DNA from: Neisseria sp. Marseille-Q5346
GTDB taxonomy: Bacteria; Pseudomonadota; Gammaproteobacteria; Burkholderiales; Neisseriaceae
Reading direction: 5' to 3'
NCBI RefSeq assembly: GCF_946902045.1
Contig: NZ_OX336253.1
Location: 2,108,001 to 2,172,000 of the forward strand
Length of the DNA stretch: 64,000 nucleotides
This document shows, piece by piece, positions 26,005 to 36,046 of this stretch; the stretch's first letter is position 1, and every line of letters begins with the position of its first letter. Under the pieces are notes generated by a model that saw only the letters and a program-made list of their open reading frames with translations, had not been told where the DNA came from and made no database searches. The translations under genes were made by a program, and so were the position numbers.

Positions 26005-26487
26005 ATGTCTATTGTTAAAAATTCCGTAGTTTCCCTGCATTATGAAATGTACGATGCCAACAACCAACTGTTGGACAAAACCGAAGAGCCGATTGCTTAC
26101 CTGCATGGCGGTTATGACGGTATTTTCCCTTTGGTGGAAGAAGCGTTGCACGGCAAAAATGTAGGCGATACCGTTGAAGTGGCTTTGTCGCCCGATGATG
26201 CTTTCGGCGAGCAAGATCCTGAGCTGGTGCGCATTGAAGATGTCAGCGTGTTCCCTGTTGAAGTTGAAGTCGGCATGATGTTTGAAGCCGATGATCCGGA
26301 AACCGGCGATGTATTGATTTATCGTGTAACCGATGTTGCCGACGGTAAAGCCGTAGTGGACGGCAACCATCCTTTGGCCGGTATGAAAGTATTGTTCAAA
26401 GCGACCGTTGAAGGTGTGCGCGATGCGACTGAGGAAGAAATTGCCCACGGTCACGTACATGGCCCGCACGGTCATCACCACCACTAA
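26005..26487 (+). CDS. slyD: FKBP-type peptidyl-prolyl isomerase SlyD
   Basis: This 160-residue cytosolic prolyl isomerase and chaperone has an FKBP domain split by the IF (insert-in-flap) chaperone domain (residues about 65-125) and a His-rich metal-binding tail (HGHVHGPHGHHHH), shorter and cysteine-poor compared with E. coli SlyD. The tail binds nickel or zinc and may aid metalloenzyme maturation. AAGGA lies 7 bases before the ATG at 26005; an adjacent ATG at 26002 would be too close to it, and a TTG at 25987 lacks support. Confidence 0.95.
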   Translation: MSIVKNSVVSLHYEMYDANNQLLDKTEEPIAYLHGGYDGIFPLVEEALHGKNVGDTVEVALSPDDAFGEQDPELVRIEDVSVFPVEVEVGMMFEADDPETGDVLIYRVTDVADGKAVVDGNHPLAGMKVLFKATVEGVRDATEEEIAHGHVHGPHGHHHH

Positions 26488-26505
26488 TCAGGCTTGAAAC
26501 ATGAT

Positions 26506-26552
26506 AAAGGCCGTCTGAAAAGGAATGAAACCTTCCTTTTCAGACGGCCTTT
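26506..26552. terminator. Extended DUS terminator after slyD
   Basis: AAAGGCCGTCTGAAAAGGAA pairs fully with TTCCTTTTCAGACGGCCTTT across a 7-base loop, a 20 bp stem. Confidence 0.85.
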
Positions 26553-26704
26553 GAGTTTTTACAAGACAGATAAATAGGAAATTTTGGCTCAGGTCAAATC
26601 AAGCGGGGAAATATGGATTTTGTTAGAGACTACAATGAATTACATGTAACGGTGCGACAAAATCTGTATTAAGATTCAGATGTTGGTAAAACAGGCAGAA
26701 TGCA

Positions 26705-29700
26705 ATGAGTGAAACATTGGAGCAGCAGGCTGTAGAGGCCGGTATTGATTTAGGCTACCACGACATCAACGGTACATATCATGCGACCAAACCTGAAGTT
26801 TTGGAATCGATCGTTGCTGTTTTGGACAAAAGCAAACCGGATTCAGACGGCCTTTATCTGAATACGATGGTTGCGCATGAAAACGGCGAAGAATCTTTAC
26901 AGATGCCGTCTGAATTTCATGGTGCGGAAGTGGTCGTATTGAGTGATGAGGCGGATGAGTGCCAGAACTTGACTTTATATCCGGGCGACAACGATACGCT
27001 TTGGATTAAGCTGCCCCAACTGGCTTGCGGTTATTACACTTTGTCGGTCGAGACCGGCGGCAAATGTCGCCTTGTACGCCTGATTGTCGCGCCTGAATCG
27101 GTTTACCAACCCAAACTGCTTGCCAATGGCGGTCGGATGAATGGTCTGACCATGCATTTGTATAGCCTGCGTTCCGAGCGCAACTGGGGCATAGGCGACT
27201 TTACCGATTTGCTGAATCTGATGAAATATGCGGCGGAGAAAAAGCTGGATTTTGTCGGTATCAACCCTTTACACGCCTTGTTTACCAGCAAGCCTGCCTT
27301 TGCCAGCCCGTATAGCCCTTCTTCGCGCGAATGGCTTAATCCGATTTATTTGGATATCGAGAAAGTCGGCGCGTTTACTTATAACGAGCAACTGAAAAAC
27401 TGGCTGGCTCAACCGAAAATCCGTCAGCGCATTGCCGCTTTACGTATTACGGAAACGGTGACTTATACAGCGGTTTGGGCATGCAAGCGTGATGCGTTGC
27501 ACATGGCGTTTAACGCGTTTGAACAAGATACTTGCGAAGCTGCGGCAAATGAACGGGCTGCATTTGAAGCATTTGTATTAGAAAAAGGCAAGGCTTTGCA
27601 GGGCTTCGGTTTGTTTGAGGCTTTGGACCAGTATTACAGCCGTCCCGGACAAGTGGGTTGGCAGTCATGGCCGTCTGAATTTCATCAGCCTGATGGCGAA
27701 GCGGTAGAAAAATTCGCGCGCAGCCATGAGCGGGAAATCCGTTTTTATATGTGGTTGCAATGGCTTTGCGCGGAGCAGTTACACGAAGTCAACCAAGCCG
27801 CTGCCGAATACGGTGTCAAACTCGGCATTTACGGCGATTTGGCAGTCGGCGTGGCGCGCGGCAGCGCGGATACTTGGTTGAACCGCCAAGATTATTGTAT
27901 GGACTTGTCAGTCGGCGCGCCGCCCGATCCTTTGGGGCCGACAGGGCAGAATTGGGATTTGCCGCCGCTTAATCCGTCGATGTTGAAGCATACGGGCTAT
28001 GAGAAGTTTGCCCATTTGTTGCGCGAAAACATGCGCCTGTATGGCGTGTTGCGGATTGACCATGTGATGGCATTGTGTCGTTTGTGGTGGGTGTTAAACG
28101 GTAAAACAGCAGATTTCGGCGCGTATGTGCATTACGATGCCGAAGTGATGTTTGCTATTTTGGTATTGGAAAGCCGGCGCAACCGTTGCGTCATTATCGG
28201 CGAGGATTTGGGTACGGTACCTGACGAAGCCCGCCATCTGCTCAACCGCTATCAGGTGTTCTCGTACAAAGTAATGTATTTCAGCAAGGGCTGGAACGGT
28301 TTCCAATTACCTGAAGAATACCCCGAGCAGGCGATTACGGTCATCAGCACCCACGATGTCGCGCCCTTGGCAGGTTATTGGATAGGCAAAGATTTGGATA
28401 CGATGTTCAGACTCGGTACTTTGCCTGATGCAGCAGCTTTTCAGACGGCCTTGGATGAACGCGAACACGATAAAGCCGATTTGCTGGACAAATTGAAAGA
28501 AACCGGCTGTCTGGGTGCGGACGTACAGATGCCGGCTAAAGCCGATGAAACCTTGTTGGCGGCTTTGCACAAATACGGCGCATTGAGCCGCAGCAAACTT
28601 TACGCCGTACAACTGGAAAACCTGCTGGGCGTCATCGACAATCTGAATGTCCCGGGTGTAACCGAAGGCTATCCGAACTGGGCGCAAAAAATGCCGGTTT
28701 CTTTGGAAGATTTCCTACAACACCGCCTCATGGGCGGCCAACTTGCCATTATTGACGAGGTACGCATGAAAACAAACAGCCAAATCAAGACTTATCATGA
28801 ACTTGACCAAATCGAGCGCGATACGGTCGAAAGCCTGTTTCTTGCCACCCATAGCGACTTGTTCGCTTATCTGGGACGACACCGCCTTGCAGAGGGCGAT
28901 GAAGTAGTACGCGTTTTGATTCCCGGCGCAGTAAGCGTGGATATTGTGGACCGCCGCAGCGGCGAACTCATCGTGCCGTCTGAAAAAATTGATGAACGTG
29001 GGTTCTTTGTGGCTGTTTTGCCCAATGATGCGCCCGATTACGCTTTGAGTATCCGTTACACCGAAGACACCGAGCCAGTGATTGAAGAAGACCCTTATCA
29101 TTTCAGCTCTGCGTTGCAAGACATGGATTCCTGGCTGTTGGCCGAAGGCAAACACCTGCGTCCTTATGAGACTTTAGGCGCACATTTTGCTGAGTTGGAC
29201 GGCGTGAAGGGCGTACGCTTTGCCGTCTGGGCGCCCAATGCGCAACGCGTTTCCGTCATCGGCGAGTTCAACAACTGGGACGGCCGCCGCCATGTGATGC
29301 GTTTCCACCGTGACAACGGCATTTGGGACATCTTCATCCCTGCTGTCAAACTCAATGCCCTCTACAAATTTGAAATCCGCGATGCCAACGGTGATGTGCG
29401 CGAAAAAGCCGACCCGTATGCTTTCGGTGCGGAACTACGCCCGACCACGGCATCTATTGTGCGCGGCTTGCCTGACGAAGTCGAAGAACCGGCCTTCCGC
29501 GCCCGTGCCAACGCCATTGATGCGCCGATCAGCATTTATGAAGTGCATTTGGGTTCGTGGAAACGCAATCCGGAAAACAATTTCTGGCTGACTTATGAAG
29601 AGCTGGCCAAAGAATTGGTGGCATACGTCAAAGACATGGGCTTTACCCATATCGAGTTTTTGCCTGTTTCCGAATATCCGTTTGACGGCTCATGGGGCTA

Positions 29701-30991
29701 TCAGGCGACCGGTTTGTATGCGCCGACCAGCCGTTTCGGTTCGCCGGAAGAATTGCGCGCATTGATTAAAGCCGCGCACGATGAAGGCATCAGCGTTATC
29801 CTCGACTGGGTGGTCGGCCATTTCCCGACCGACGATCACGGCTTGGCCAAATTTGACGGCACCGCGCTGTACGAACATGCCGACCCGCGCGAAGGCTACC
29901 ATCAAGACTGGAACACCCTGATTTACAACTTCGGCAGAAACGAAGTGAAAAACTTCCTGCAAGGAAATGCCCTGTACTGGATAGAACGTTTCGGCTTTGA
30001 CGGTATCCGCGTTGATGCGGTTGCTTCGATGATTTACCGCAACTACTCGCGCAAAGACGGCGAGTGGATTCCGAACCAATACGGCGGCCATGAAAACCTT
30101 GAAGCCATCGCTTTCCTGCGCGATACCAACACCATGTTGAAAGAGGAAGTTCCGGCTGCAACTGAAATCGCCGAAGAATCCACATCATTTGCCAATGTGA
30201 CCCGCCAAGAAGGTTTGAACTTCAGCTTCAAATGGAATATGGGCTGGATGAACGATACCTTGCATTACATGATGGAAGACCCCATCAACCGTAAATATCA
30301 CCACAACAAAATGACCTTCGGCATGATGTACCAGTACAGCGAAAACTTTGTGCTGCCGCTTTCACACGATGAAGTCGTGCATGGCAAACGTTCGCTGCTC
30401 GGACGGATGCCCGGCGACTGCTGGCAGCAATTTGCCAACCTGCGTGCCTACTACGGCTTTATGTACGGCTTCCCCGGCAAAAAACTTTTGTTTATGGGCA
30501 ATGAGTTTGCACAAGGCCGAGAGTGGAACTACAACGAAGGACTGGATTGGTTCCTGCTGGAGCAAGAGGGCGGCTGGCACAAAGGCGTACAAGACTTTGT
30601 GCGCGAGTTGAACCATGTCTATAAAGACACCGCGCCGCTTTACCAATTGGACCAATGGCCTGAAGGCTTTGAGTGGTTGGTTGCAGATGACGGCGACAAT
30701 TCCGTATTCGTTTTCGAGCGCCGCGACCGCGAAGGCAACCGCGTTATCGTGATCAGCAACTTCACGCCTGTGGTACGCGAAGGCTATCGCTTTGGTGTGA
30801 ATTCTGCCGGCGAATACCGCGAAATCCTCAATTCAGACGACCTGCATTTCAAAGGTAGCGGCGTTTCTGCCGGCGCAACGGTGGAAACAGAAGAAGTTTG
30901 GTCGCATGGCAAACCAAATTCCCTGTCTGTTACCGTACCGCCGTTGGCAACCGTTTACCTGTATCAGGCGGCGGTCAAAGACGAAGCGTAA
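26705..30991 (+). CDS. malQ-glgB: Fused 4-alpha-glucanotransferase (MalQ) and 1,4-alpha-glucan branching enzyme (GlgB)
   Basis: One uninterrupted 1428-residue chain contains two complete enzymes. Residues 1 to about 700 align with MalQ: nucleophile Asp in [10 protein letters not shown], acid/base Glu in [13 protein letters not shown], and Asp in ISTHDVAP. From about 705 to the end is a full GlgB: an N1/CBM48 region, [20 protein letters not shown], then nucleophile Asp in [11 protein letters not shown], Glu in IAEESTSF and Asp in [12 protein letters not shown]. MalQ transfers maltodextrin segments; GlgB introduces alpha-1,6 branches. Fusion could channel elongated chains to the branching site. 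glgX and glgP follow on the same strand. One exact AT-type uptake sequence (26903-26914) and one AG-muc type (30832-30843) lie inside. Confidence 0.95.
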   Translation: MSETLEQQAVEAGIDLGYHDINGTYHATKPEVLESIVAVLDKSKPDSDGLYLNTMVAHENGEESLQMPSEFHGAEVVVLSDEADECQNLTLYPGDNDTLWIKLPQLACGYYTLSVETGGKCRLVRLIVAPESVYQPKLLANGGRMNGLTMHLYSLRSERNWGIGDFTDLLNLMKYAAEKKLDFVGINPLHALFTSKPAFASPYSPSSREWLNPIYLDIEKVGAFTYNEQLKNWLAQPKIRQRIAALRITETVTYTAVWACKRDALHMAFNAFEQDTCEAAANERAAFEAFVLEKGKALQGFGLFEALDQYYSRPGQVGWQSWPSEFHQPDGEAVEKFARSHEREIRFYMWLQWLCAEQLHEVNQAAAEYGVKLGIYGDLAVGVARGSADTWLNRQDYCMDLSVGAPPDPLGPTGQNWDLPPLNPSMLKHTGYEKFAHLLRENMRLYGVLRIDHVMALCRLWWVLNGKTADFGAYVHYDAEVMFAILVLESRRNRCVIIGEDLGTVPDEARHLLNRYQVFSYKVMYFSKGWNGFQLPEEYPEQAITVISTHDVAPLAGYWIGKDLDTMFRLGTLPDAAAFQTALDEREHDKADLLDKLKETGCLGADVQMPAKADETLLAALHKYGALSRSKLYAVQLENLLGVIDNLNVPGVTEGYPNWAQKMPVSLEDFLQHRLMGGQLAIIDEVRMKTNSQIKTYHELDQIERDTVESLFLATHSDLFAYLGRHRLAEGDEVVRVLIPGAVSVDIVDRRSGELIVPSEKIDERGFFVAVLPNDAPDYALSIRYTEDTEPVIEEDPYHFSSALQDMDSWLLAEGKHLRPYETLGAHFAELDGVKGVRFAVWAPNAQRVSVIGEFNNWDGRRHVMRFHRDNGIWDIFIPAVKLNALYKFEIRDANGDVREKADPYAFGAELRPTTASIVRGLPDEVEEPAFRARANAIDAPISIYEVHLGSWKRNPENNFWLTYEELAKELVAYVKDMGFTHIEFLPVSEYPFDGSWGYQATGLYAPTSRFGSPEELRALIKAAHDEGISVILDWVVGHFPTDDHGLAKFDGTALYEHADPREGYHQDWNTLIYNFGRNEVKNFLQGNALYWIERFGFDGIRVDAVASMIYRNYSRKDGEWIPNQYGGHENLEAIAFLRDTNTMLKEEVPAATEIAEESTSFANVTRQEGLNFSFKWNMGWMNDTLHYMMEDPINRKYHHNKMTFGMMYQYSENFVLPLSHDEVVHGKRSLLGRMPGDCWQQFANLRAYYGFMYGFPGKKLLFMGNEFAQGREWNYNEGLDWFLLEQEGGWHKGVQDFVRELNHVYKDTAPLYQLDQWPEGFEWLVADDGDNSVFVFERRDREGNRVIVISNFTPVVREGYRFGVNSAGEYREILNSDDLHFKGSGVSAGATVETEEVWSHGKPNSLSVTVPPLATVYLYQAAVKDEA

Positions 30992-31063
30992 ATCAACTTT
31001 GAGGGTGGGCATTATGCCTGCCCAATCAGCTGAAAATTAAAGATAGTGACATCAATATGACTC

Positions 31064-31094
31064 AAGGCCGTCTGAAAGATTTTCAGACGGCCTT
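31064..31094. terminator. DUS hairpin between malQ-glgB and glgX
   Basis: AAGGCCGTCTGAAA and TTTCAGACGGCCTT form a 14 bp stem with a 3-base loop. A short T-poor tail suggests partial termination within the glycogen block. Confidence 0.65.
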
Positions 31095-31135
31095 ATATTG
31101 GACACGAAACCAAATACATACCAAGGAATCATTCT

Positions 31136-33121
31136 ATGTCTGCCAAATCATGGCATATCGAGGAAGGCAAGCCTTATCCCATGGGCGCGACCCTGACAAG
31201 CAAGGGCGCGAATTTCACCTTGTTTTCCATCAATGCCGAAAAGGTCGAATTGTGTCTGTTTGATAAGGATAAAGAAACCCGTTTGGAGATGCCTTCGCGG
31301 CGCGGTTCGGTATTTTACGGATTTGTGCCGGACGTTAAGGCAGGGCAGCGATACGGTTTTCGCGTGTATGGACGTGAAAACGCAGAATACGGCTCATGTT
31401 TCAATTCCAACAAATTACTGATTGACCCGTATTCTAAAAAAATTGACGGCAAACCAAGCTACCGTACCGCCGAAGAAATGGCATGGTTCAGGCCGGAAGA
31501 TGAACGCGACAATGCCACCGTTGCACCGAAAAGCGTCGTGATCGGACGCAGCCGATTTAATTGGGCCAAAGATTGCCGTCCGGAAATACCGTGGGGCAAA
31601 ACCGTTATTTATGAAGCCCATGTCAAAGGGTTTACCAAGCAATTCCCCGATTTGAAATATGCAGGCACTTATAAGGCCTTGTGCGATAAACGGGTTTTGG
31701 CCTATTTGCAAGAGTTGGGGGTAACAACGGTCGAGCTGCTGCCGATTCATTATCATCTGGACGAATACCATCTTCAGCAGATGGGCTTGAGCAATTATTG
31801 GGGCTACAACACTTATTCCCATTTTGCCGTCGAGCCGTCTTATGCCGATAATCCCGAGCGTGCGGCGGCGGAGTTTAAACAAGCGGTCAAAGCCTTGCAT
31901 CAGGCTGGTTTGGAAGTGATTTTGGATGTCGTGTACAACCACACGGCAGAGCAGGACGACAAAGGCCCGATGCTGTGTCAGCGCGGTATCGACAACACCT
32001 TATGGTATTGGCACACCCCTTACGGCAATTATGAAAACTGGTCGGGTTGCGGCAATACGCTCAATATTGTCCGGCGCGACGTTACCCGTTGGGCGGCAGA
32101 CAGCTTGCGCTATTGGGCCGAAGAGTTTCATGTCGACGGCTTTCGTTTCGACTTGGGAACCGTATTGGGACGCGAACCCGATTTCCAATCGTATGGCCGT
32201 TTTTTCCAAGTCCTGTATCAAGACCCGGTTTTGGCCGGCTTGAAACTGATTGTCGAAGCATGGGACATCGGCGAGGGCGGCTATCACTTGGGCAATTTCC
32301 CTCAACCTTTTGCTGAATGGAACGGCCGTTTCCGCGATGATATGCGCGCGTTTTGGTCATGGGAAAGCGGCAATTTGGGCGCATTTGCCGAACGTTTGGC
32401 CGGGTCGTCCGATATTTTCAACCACAGCGGCCGCCACCCGTCTGCCAGTATCAACTTCATCACTGCACACGACGGCTTCACTCTGCGCGATTTGGTCAGC
32501 TACAACGAGAAACACAACGAAGCGAACGGCGAAAACAACCGCGACGGGCATAATGAAAACATCAGCTACAACCACGGCGTAGAAGGCGAAACTGATGATG
32601 AAGAAGTTTTGCTCAACCGCGAATACACTTCCAAAGCGCTGCTTGCCTCCTTATTTTTATCCAACGGTACGCCCATGCTTTTGGCCGGCGATGAGTTTGG
32701 CAACAGTCAGCACGGCAACAACAACAGCTACTGCCAAGATAATCCGATTACATGGTTGGATTGGCAAAATGAGTCCCATATGTTGCAGAATTACACTCAA
32801 GAGCTGATACGCGTCCGAAGTCAAATCAAGTTGCTGACAGATGATTGCTGGTGGGAAAAAGAGCGTGTGCAATGGCTCAATGCTGATGGCAGCCCGATGA
32901 CGGAATATTGTTGGCACAACAGGGGCAGCAAGGCGATTCAGATTGTTTTGGACGATAAATGGCTGCTGTTGGTCAATGCCAAACGTAGTCGTCAGTTATT
33001 TAACCTGCCTCAAGGCAATTGGGAAATTTCTTGCGTACCATCTGAGAAATTTAATTACGAAGAATCAGGAAAATGTGTTGTTGAGCATATGGGGATTTGG
33101 ATTTTACATAAAACAAATTAA
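31136..33121 (+). CDS. glgX: Glycogen debranching enzyme (isoamylase type)
   Basis: GlgX hydrolyses alpha-1,6 branches of glycogen limit dextrins after phosphorylase has shortened the outer chains. The 661-residue protein has an N-terminal CBM48 (PYPMGATLTSKGANFTLFS), then a GH13 barrel with nucleophile Asp in VDGFRFDLGTVLGR, acid/base Glu in IVEAWDIGEGGYHLGNFP and Asp in FITAHDGFTLRDLVSYN. An AAGGA site lies about 9 bases before the ATG. It works with the downstream GlgP and with the upstream MalQ half, which recycles short dextrins. Confidence 0.97.
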   Translation: MSAKSWHIEEGKPYPMGATLTSKGANFTLFSINAEKVELCLFDKDKETRLEMPSRRGSVFYGFVPDVKAGQRYGFRVYGRENAEYGSCFNSNKLLIDPYSKKIDGKPSYRTAEEMAWFRPEDERDNATVAPKSVVIGRSRFNWAKDCRPEIPWGKTVIYEAHVKGFTKQFPDLKYAGTYKALCDKRVLAYLQELGVTTVELLPIHYHLDEYHLQQMGLSNYWGYNTYSHFAVEPSYADNPERAAAEFKQAVKALHQAGLEVILDVVYNHTAEQDDKGPMLCQRGIDNTLWYWHTPYGNYENWSGCGNTLNIVRRDVTRWAADSLRYWAEEFHVDGFRFDLGTVLGREPDFQSYGRFFQVLYQDPVLAGLKLIVEAWDIGEGGYHLGNFPQPFAEWNGRFRDDMRAFWSWESGNLGAFAERLAGSSDIFNHSGRHPSASINFITAHDGFTLRDLVSYNEKHNEANGENNRDGHNENISYNHGVEGETDDEEVLLNREYTSKALLASLFLSNGTPMLLAGDEFGNSQHGNNNSYCQDNPITWLDWQNESHMLQNYTQELIRVRSQIKLLTDDCWWEKERVQWLNADGSPMTEYCWHNRGSKAIQIVLDDKWLLLVNAKRSRQLFNLPQGNWEISCVPSEKFNYEESGKCVVEHMGIWILHKTN

Positions 33122-33436
33122 ATGAGAATTAAACTATTGATTGATTAACTCTTTGATATTTTGTCGATATTTGTTCATTTTTAGCTTGGTAGTATAAATT
33201 GAAAATGCCGATAAGATGATGAATGGTTTAATTGTTAATTGAATGTTTTATAAAGAAAAATATATCCTTTTTTTTGAATCTTTCCGCTATAATCTCCTTA
33301 GTTTGTAACAAATCTACGCACCATTCCTTTCAGACGGCCTGTTGCCGTTGTCAGGCTGTCTGAAAACCGAGTTTCGTTGTTTTTAATAAAACCATCAGGC
33401 GCGTTGTCCAGTGCCTCACGCTAGAGAAAGGCTTCC
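33122..33436. other. Leader region of glgP
   Basis: This 315-base gap is AT-rich up to about 33300. It holds a perfect TATAAT (33288-33293) with a poor -35, and an imperfect DUS hairpin (TTTCAGACGGCCTG at 33328 with CAGGCTGTCTGAAA to 33366) that would lie in the 5' leader of the glgP mRNA if that promoter is used. An AGAAAGG ribosome site precedes glgP. No small ORF is supported. Confidence 0.5.
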
Positions 33437-35917
33437 ATGGCTAAGAAAAAACTCCCCATCTCCGGTTACGATTATGTAATGCCTAAACCGGACGCCGAAA
33501 CCATCCGCAAGTCCATCGTTTACAAGCTGATTTTCATCTTGGGCGTAGATCCGAAGGAGGCAACTTCACACCAATGGCTCAACGCCGCCATGCTTGCCGC
33601 GCGTGACCTGATTGCGGAAGATTTCCTCAAAACACGCCGCGCCCACATCGATAACAGCAAACGCATGGTTTATTACCTGTCTATGGAATTCCTGCTTGGA
33701 CGTTCGTTTGTCAACGCGCTGATTAACGAAGGCGTTTATGCCGAGTTTGAAGAAGCCTTCAAGCAACTGGGCAAAGAATTTGCCGATGTATGCGAACAAG
33801 AAGAAGATCCGGGTTTGGGTAATGGCGGTTTGGGCCGTCTGGCCGCCTGCTTCCTCGACTCTTTGGCAACCCTGCGCATTCCGGCCATGGGCTACGGTAT
33901 CCGTTACCAATACGGTATGTTCAAACAAGAAATCGTGGATGGCCAACAAGTTGAAAAACCTGATTTGTGGCTCGACCAAGATTTGGCATGGCAATTTGCC
34001 CGTCCGAACAAACAATATTCCGTCCGTTTCGGCGGTCAAGTGTTGAACTTGGGCGACAAAAAAGAATGGCAGCCGAGCGAAGAAATTTCCGCTTGGGCAT
34101 ACGATGAAATCATTCCGGGCTATGGCGGTGAATGTGCCAACCCATTGCGTTTGTGGACCGCACACGCAGGCAACCTGTTTGACCTTGCCGACTTCAACCG
34201 AGGCGATTATGCCTCTGCCGTTCGCGCACAAAACAGCGACGAAAATATCTCACGCGTTCTGTATCCGAACGACTCCACCGATTCCGGCCGCGAATTGCGC
34301 CTGAAGCAAGAATACTTCTTGGTTTCCGCTTCCGTTCAAGACATCGTCGCCCGCCACAAATGCCGTTTCCCAAGCATCCGCACTTTGGCGGACGAAGTCG
34401 CCATCCATTTGAACGACACCCATCCGGTGCTCGCTATTCCAGAATTGATGCGCATCCTGATTGACGAAGAGGGCATCGCATGGACTGAAGCATGGAATAT
34501 GTGCTGTAAGATTTTCTCTTACACCAACCACACATTGATGAGCGAAGCCTTGGAAACTTGGCAGGTTGACCTGATGGGCCGTCTGCTGCCGCGCCACTTG
34601 GACATCATCTTTGAGATCAACGCCTACTTCCTCAATGCCTTACGCGCCATCGGCAACTTCGACGATGACTTTGTCCGCCGCGTATCCATTATTGACGAAA
34701 CCCACGGCCGTCGCGTCCGCATGGCATGGCTTGCCGTGATCGGTTCGCACAAAGTCAACGGCGTGGCCAAAATCCACTCCGATTTGATGACCACATCCAT
34801 CTTCGCCGACTTTGCCAAAGTGTTCCCAGAACGCTTTACCAACGTAACCAACGGCGTAACCCCGCGCCGCTGGATCAACATCGCCAACCCGGGCCTGACC
34901 AAATTCTTGGACAAACATCTGGGCGACGAAGACTGGCGTCTGCATTTGGATAACTTGACCAAGCTCAACGACAAAGTGGACGATGCCTCCGTACAGGCAG
35001 AATTCGGCGAAGTGAAAAAAGCCGCCAAAGAGCGCCTTGCCAAATACATCGAAACCGAGCTGGGCATCAAGGTTAATACCGATGCACTTTTCGATATCCA
35101 AATCAAACGAATCCACGAGTACAAACGTCAAGCATTGAACGTGATGCATATCGTCGACCGCTACAACAAAATCCTGGAAAACCCAGATTTCGATTGGCAG
35201 CCACGCGTGTTCATCTTTGCCGGTAAAGCTGCATCCGCTTATTACATGGCGAAGAAAATTATCCGACTGATTAATGACGTCGCCAAAGTCATCAACAACG
35301 ACACCCGTATCCGCGACCTGATTAAAGTTGTGTTCATCCCGAACTACAGCGTCAGCCTCGCCCAAATCATCATCCCAGCCGCTGATTTGCACGAACAAAT
35401 CTCACTGGCGGGTACAGAAGCATCCGGTACCAGCAACATGAAATTCGCCCTTAACGGCGCGCTCTGCATGGGTACGCTGGACGGCGCGAACGTTGAGATT
35501 TTGGAAAAAGTCGGCGCGGACAACTGCTATATCTTCGGTAACACCGTAGAACAAGTCGAAGAAATCCGCCGCAACGGTTACGACCCGTTAAGCTATATCG
35601 AGCGAGACAGCGACCTGCGCCGCGTCGTCAACCAAATCAGCCAAGGCACTTTCTCTCCGGAAGAGCCAAACCGCTACAACGACGTGTTGCAACCATACGG
35701 TGACTTCTATCAACTGATGGCCGATTTCCGCAGCTACATCGACACGCAATACAAAGCGGACGAACACTACCGCAACGTATCCGCATGGCGCAAATCAGCC
35801 TTGATCAACATCGCCAACATGGGCTTCTTCTCATCCGACCGCTCCATCGCTGACTACTGCCGCGATATTTGGTACATCAAACCATTGAGCGAAAAAGAAT
35901 TGCCTGGCAGAAATTAA
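33437..35917 (+). CDS. glgP: Glycogen/maltodextrin phosphorylase
   Basis: This 826-residue GT35 enzyme releases glucose-1-phosphate from the non-reducing ends of alpha-1,4-glucans. The pyridoxal-phosphate lysine lies in EASGTSNMKFALNGAL (Lys about 669), and the family blocks EEDPGLGNGGLGRLAACFLDS, ALNDTHP-like (HLNDTHPVLAIPELMR) and KRIHEYKRQALN are all present. With GlgX and the MalQ-GlgB fusion it completes the degradative side of glycogen metabolism. No glgC or glgA is adjacent; a classical terminator follows directly. Confidence 0.97.
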   Translation: MAKKKLPISGYDYVMPKPDAETIRKSIVYKLIFILGVDPKEATSHQWLNAAMLAARDLIAEDFLKTRRAHIDNSKRMVYYLSMEFLLGRSFVNALINEGVYAEFEEAFKQLGKEFADVCEQEEDPGLGNGGLGRLAACFLDSLATLRIPAMGYGIRYQYGMFKQEIVDGQQVEKPDLWLDQDLAWQFARPNKQYSVRFGGQVLNLGDKKEWQPSEEISAWAYDEIIPGYGGECANPLRLWTAHAGNLFDLADFNRGDYASAVRAQNSDENISRVLYPNDSTDSGRELRLKQEYFLVSASVQDIVARHKCRFPSIRTLADEVAIHLNDTHPVLAIPELMRILIDEEGIAWTEAWNMCCKIFSYTNHTLMSEALETWQVDLMGRLLPRHLDIIFEINAYFLNALRAIGNFDDDFVRRVSIIDETHGRRVRMAWLAVIGSHKVNGVAKIHSDLMTTSIFADFAKVFPERFTNVTNGVTPRRWINIANPGLTKFLDKHLGDEDWRLHLDNLTKLNDKVDDASVQAEFGEVKKAAKERLAKYIETELGIKVNTDALFDIQIKRIHEYKRQALNVMHIVDRYNKILENPDFDWQPRVFIFAGKAASAYYMAKKIIRLINDVAKVINNDTRIRDLIKVVFIPNYSVSLAQIIIPAADLHEQISLAGTEASGTSNMKFALNGALCMGTLDGANVEILEKVGADNCYIFGNTVEQVEEIRRNGYDPLSYIERDSDLRRVVNQISQGTFSPEEPNRYNDVLQPYGDFYQLMADFRSYIDTQYKADEHYRNVSAWRKSALINIANMGFFSSDRSIADYCRDIWYIKPLSEKELPGRN

Positions 35918-35934
35918 GTGTTGAGCAGATAGCG

Positions 35935-35971
35935 AAAGCCGATACATCGGGAAGGTGTATCGGCTTTTTTT
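35935..35971 (+). terminator. Rho-independent terminator of glgP
   Basis: AAAGCCGATACA (35935-35946) pairs with TGTATCGGCTTT across a 9-base loop, followed by TTTTTT. It is not built from uptake sequences, unlike most terminators here. Confidence 0.9.
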
Positions 35972-36046
35972 CAGACGGCATGAAATAGAAAGGATTAAAA
36001 CAGTATGGTTGTATCGCTGTTTTAGGGTATTGCTAAATGACTCAAT

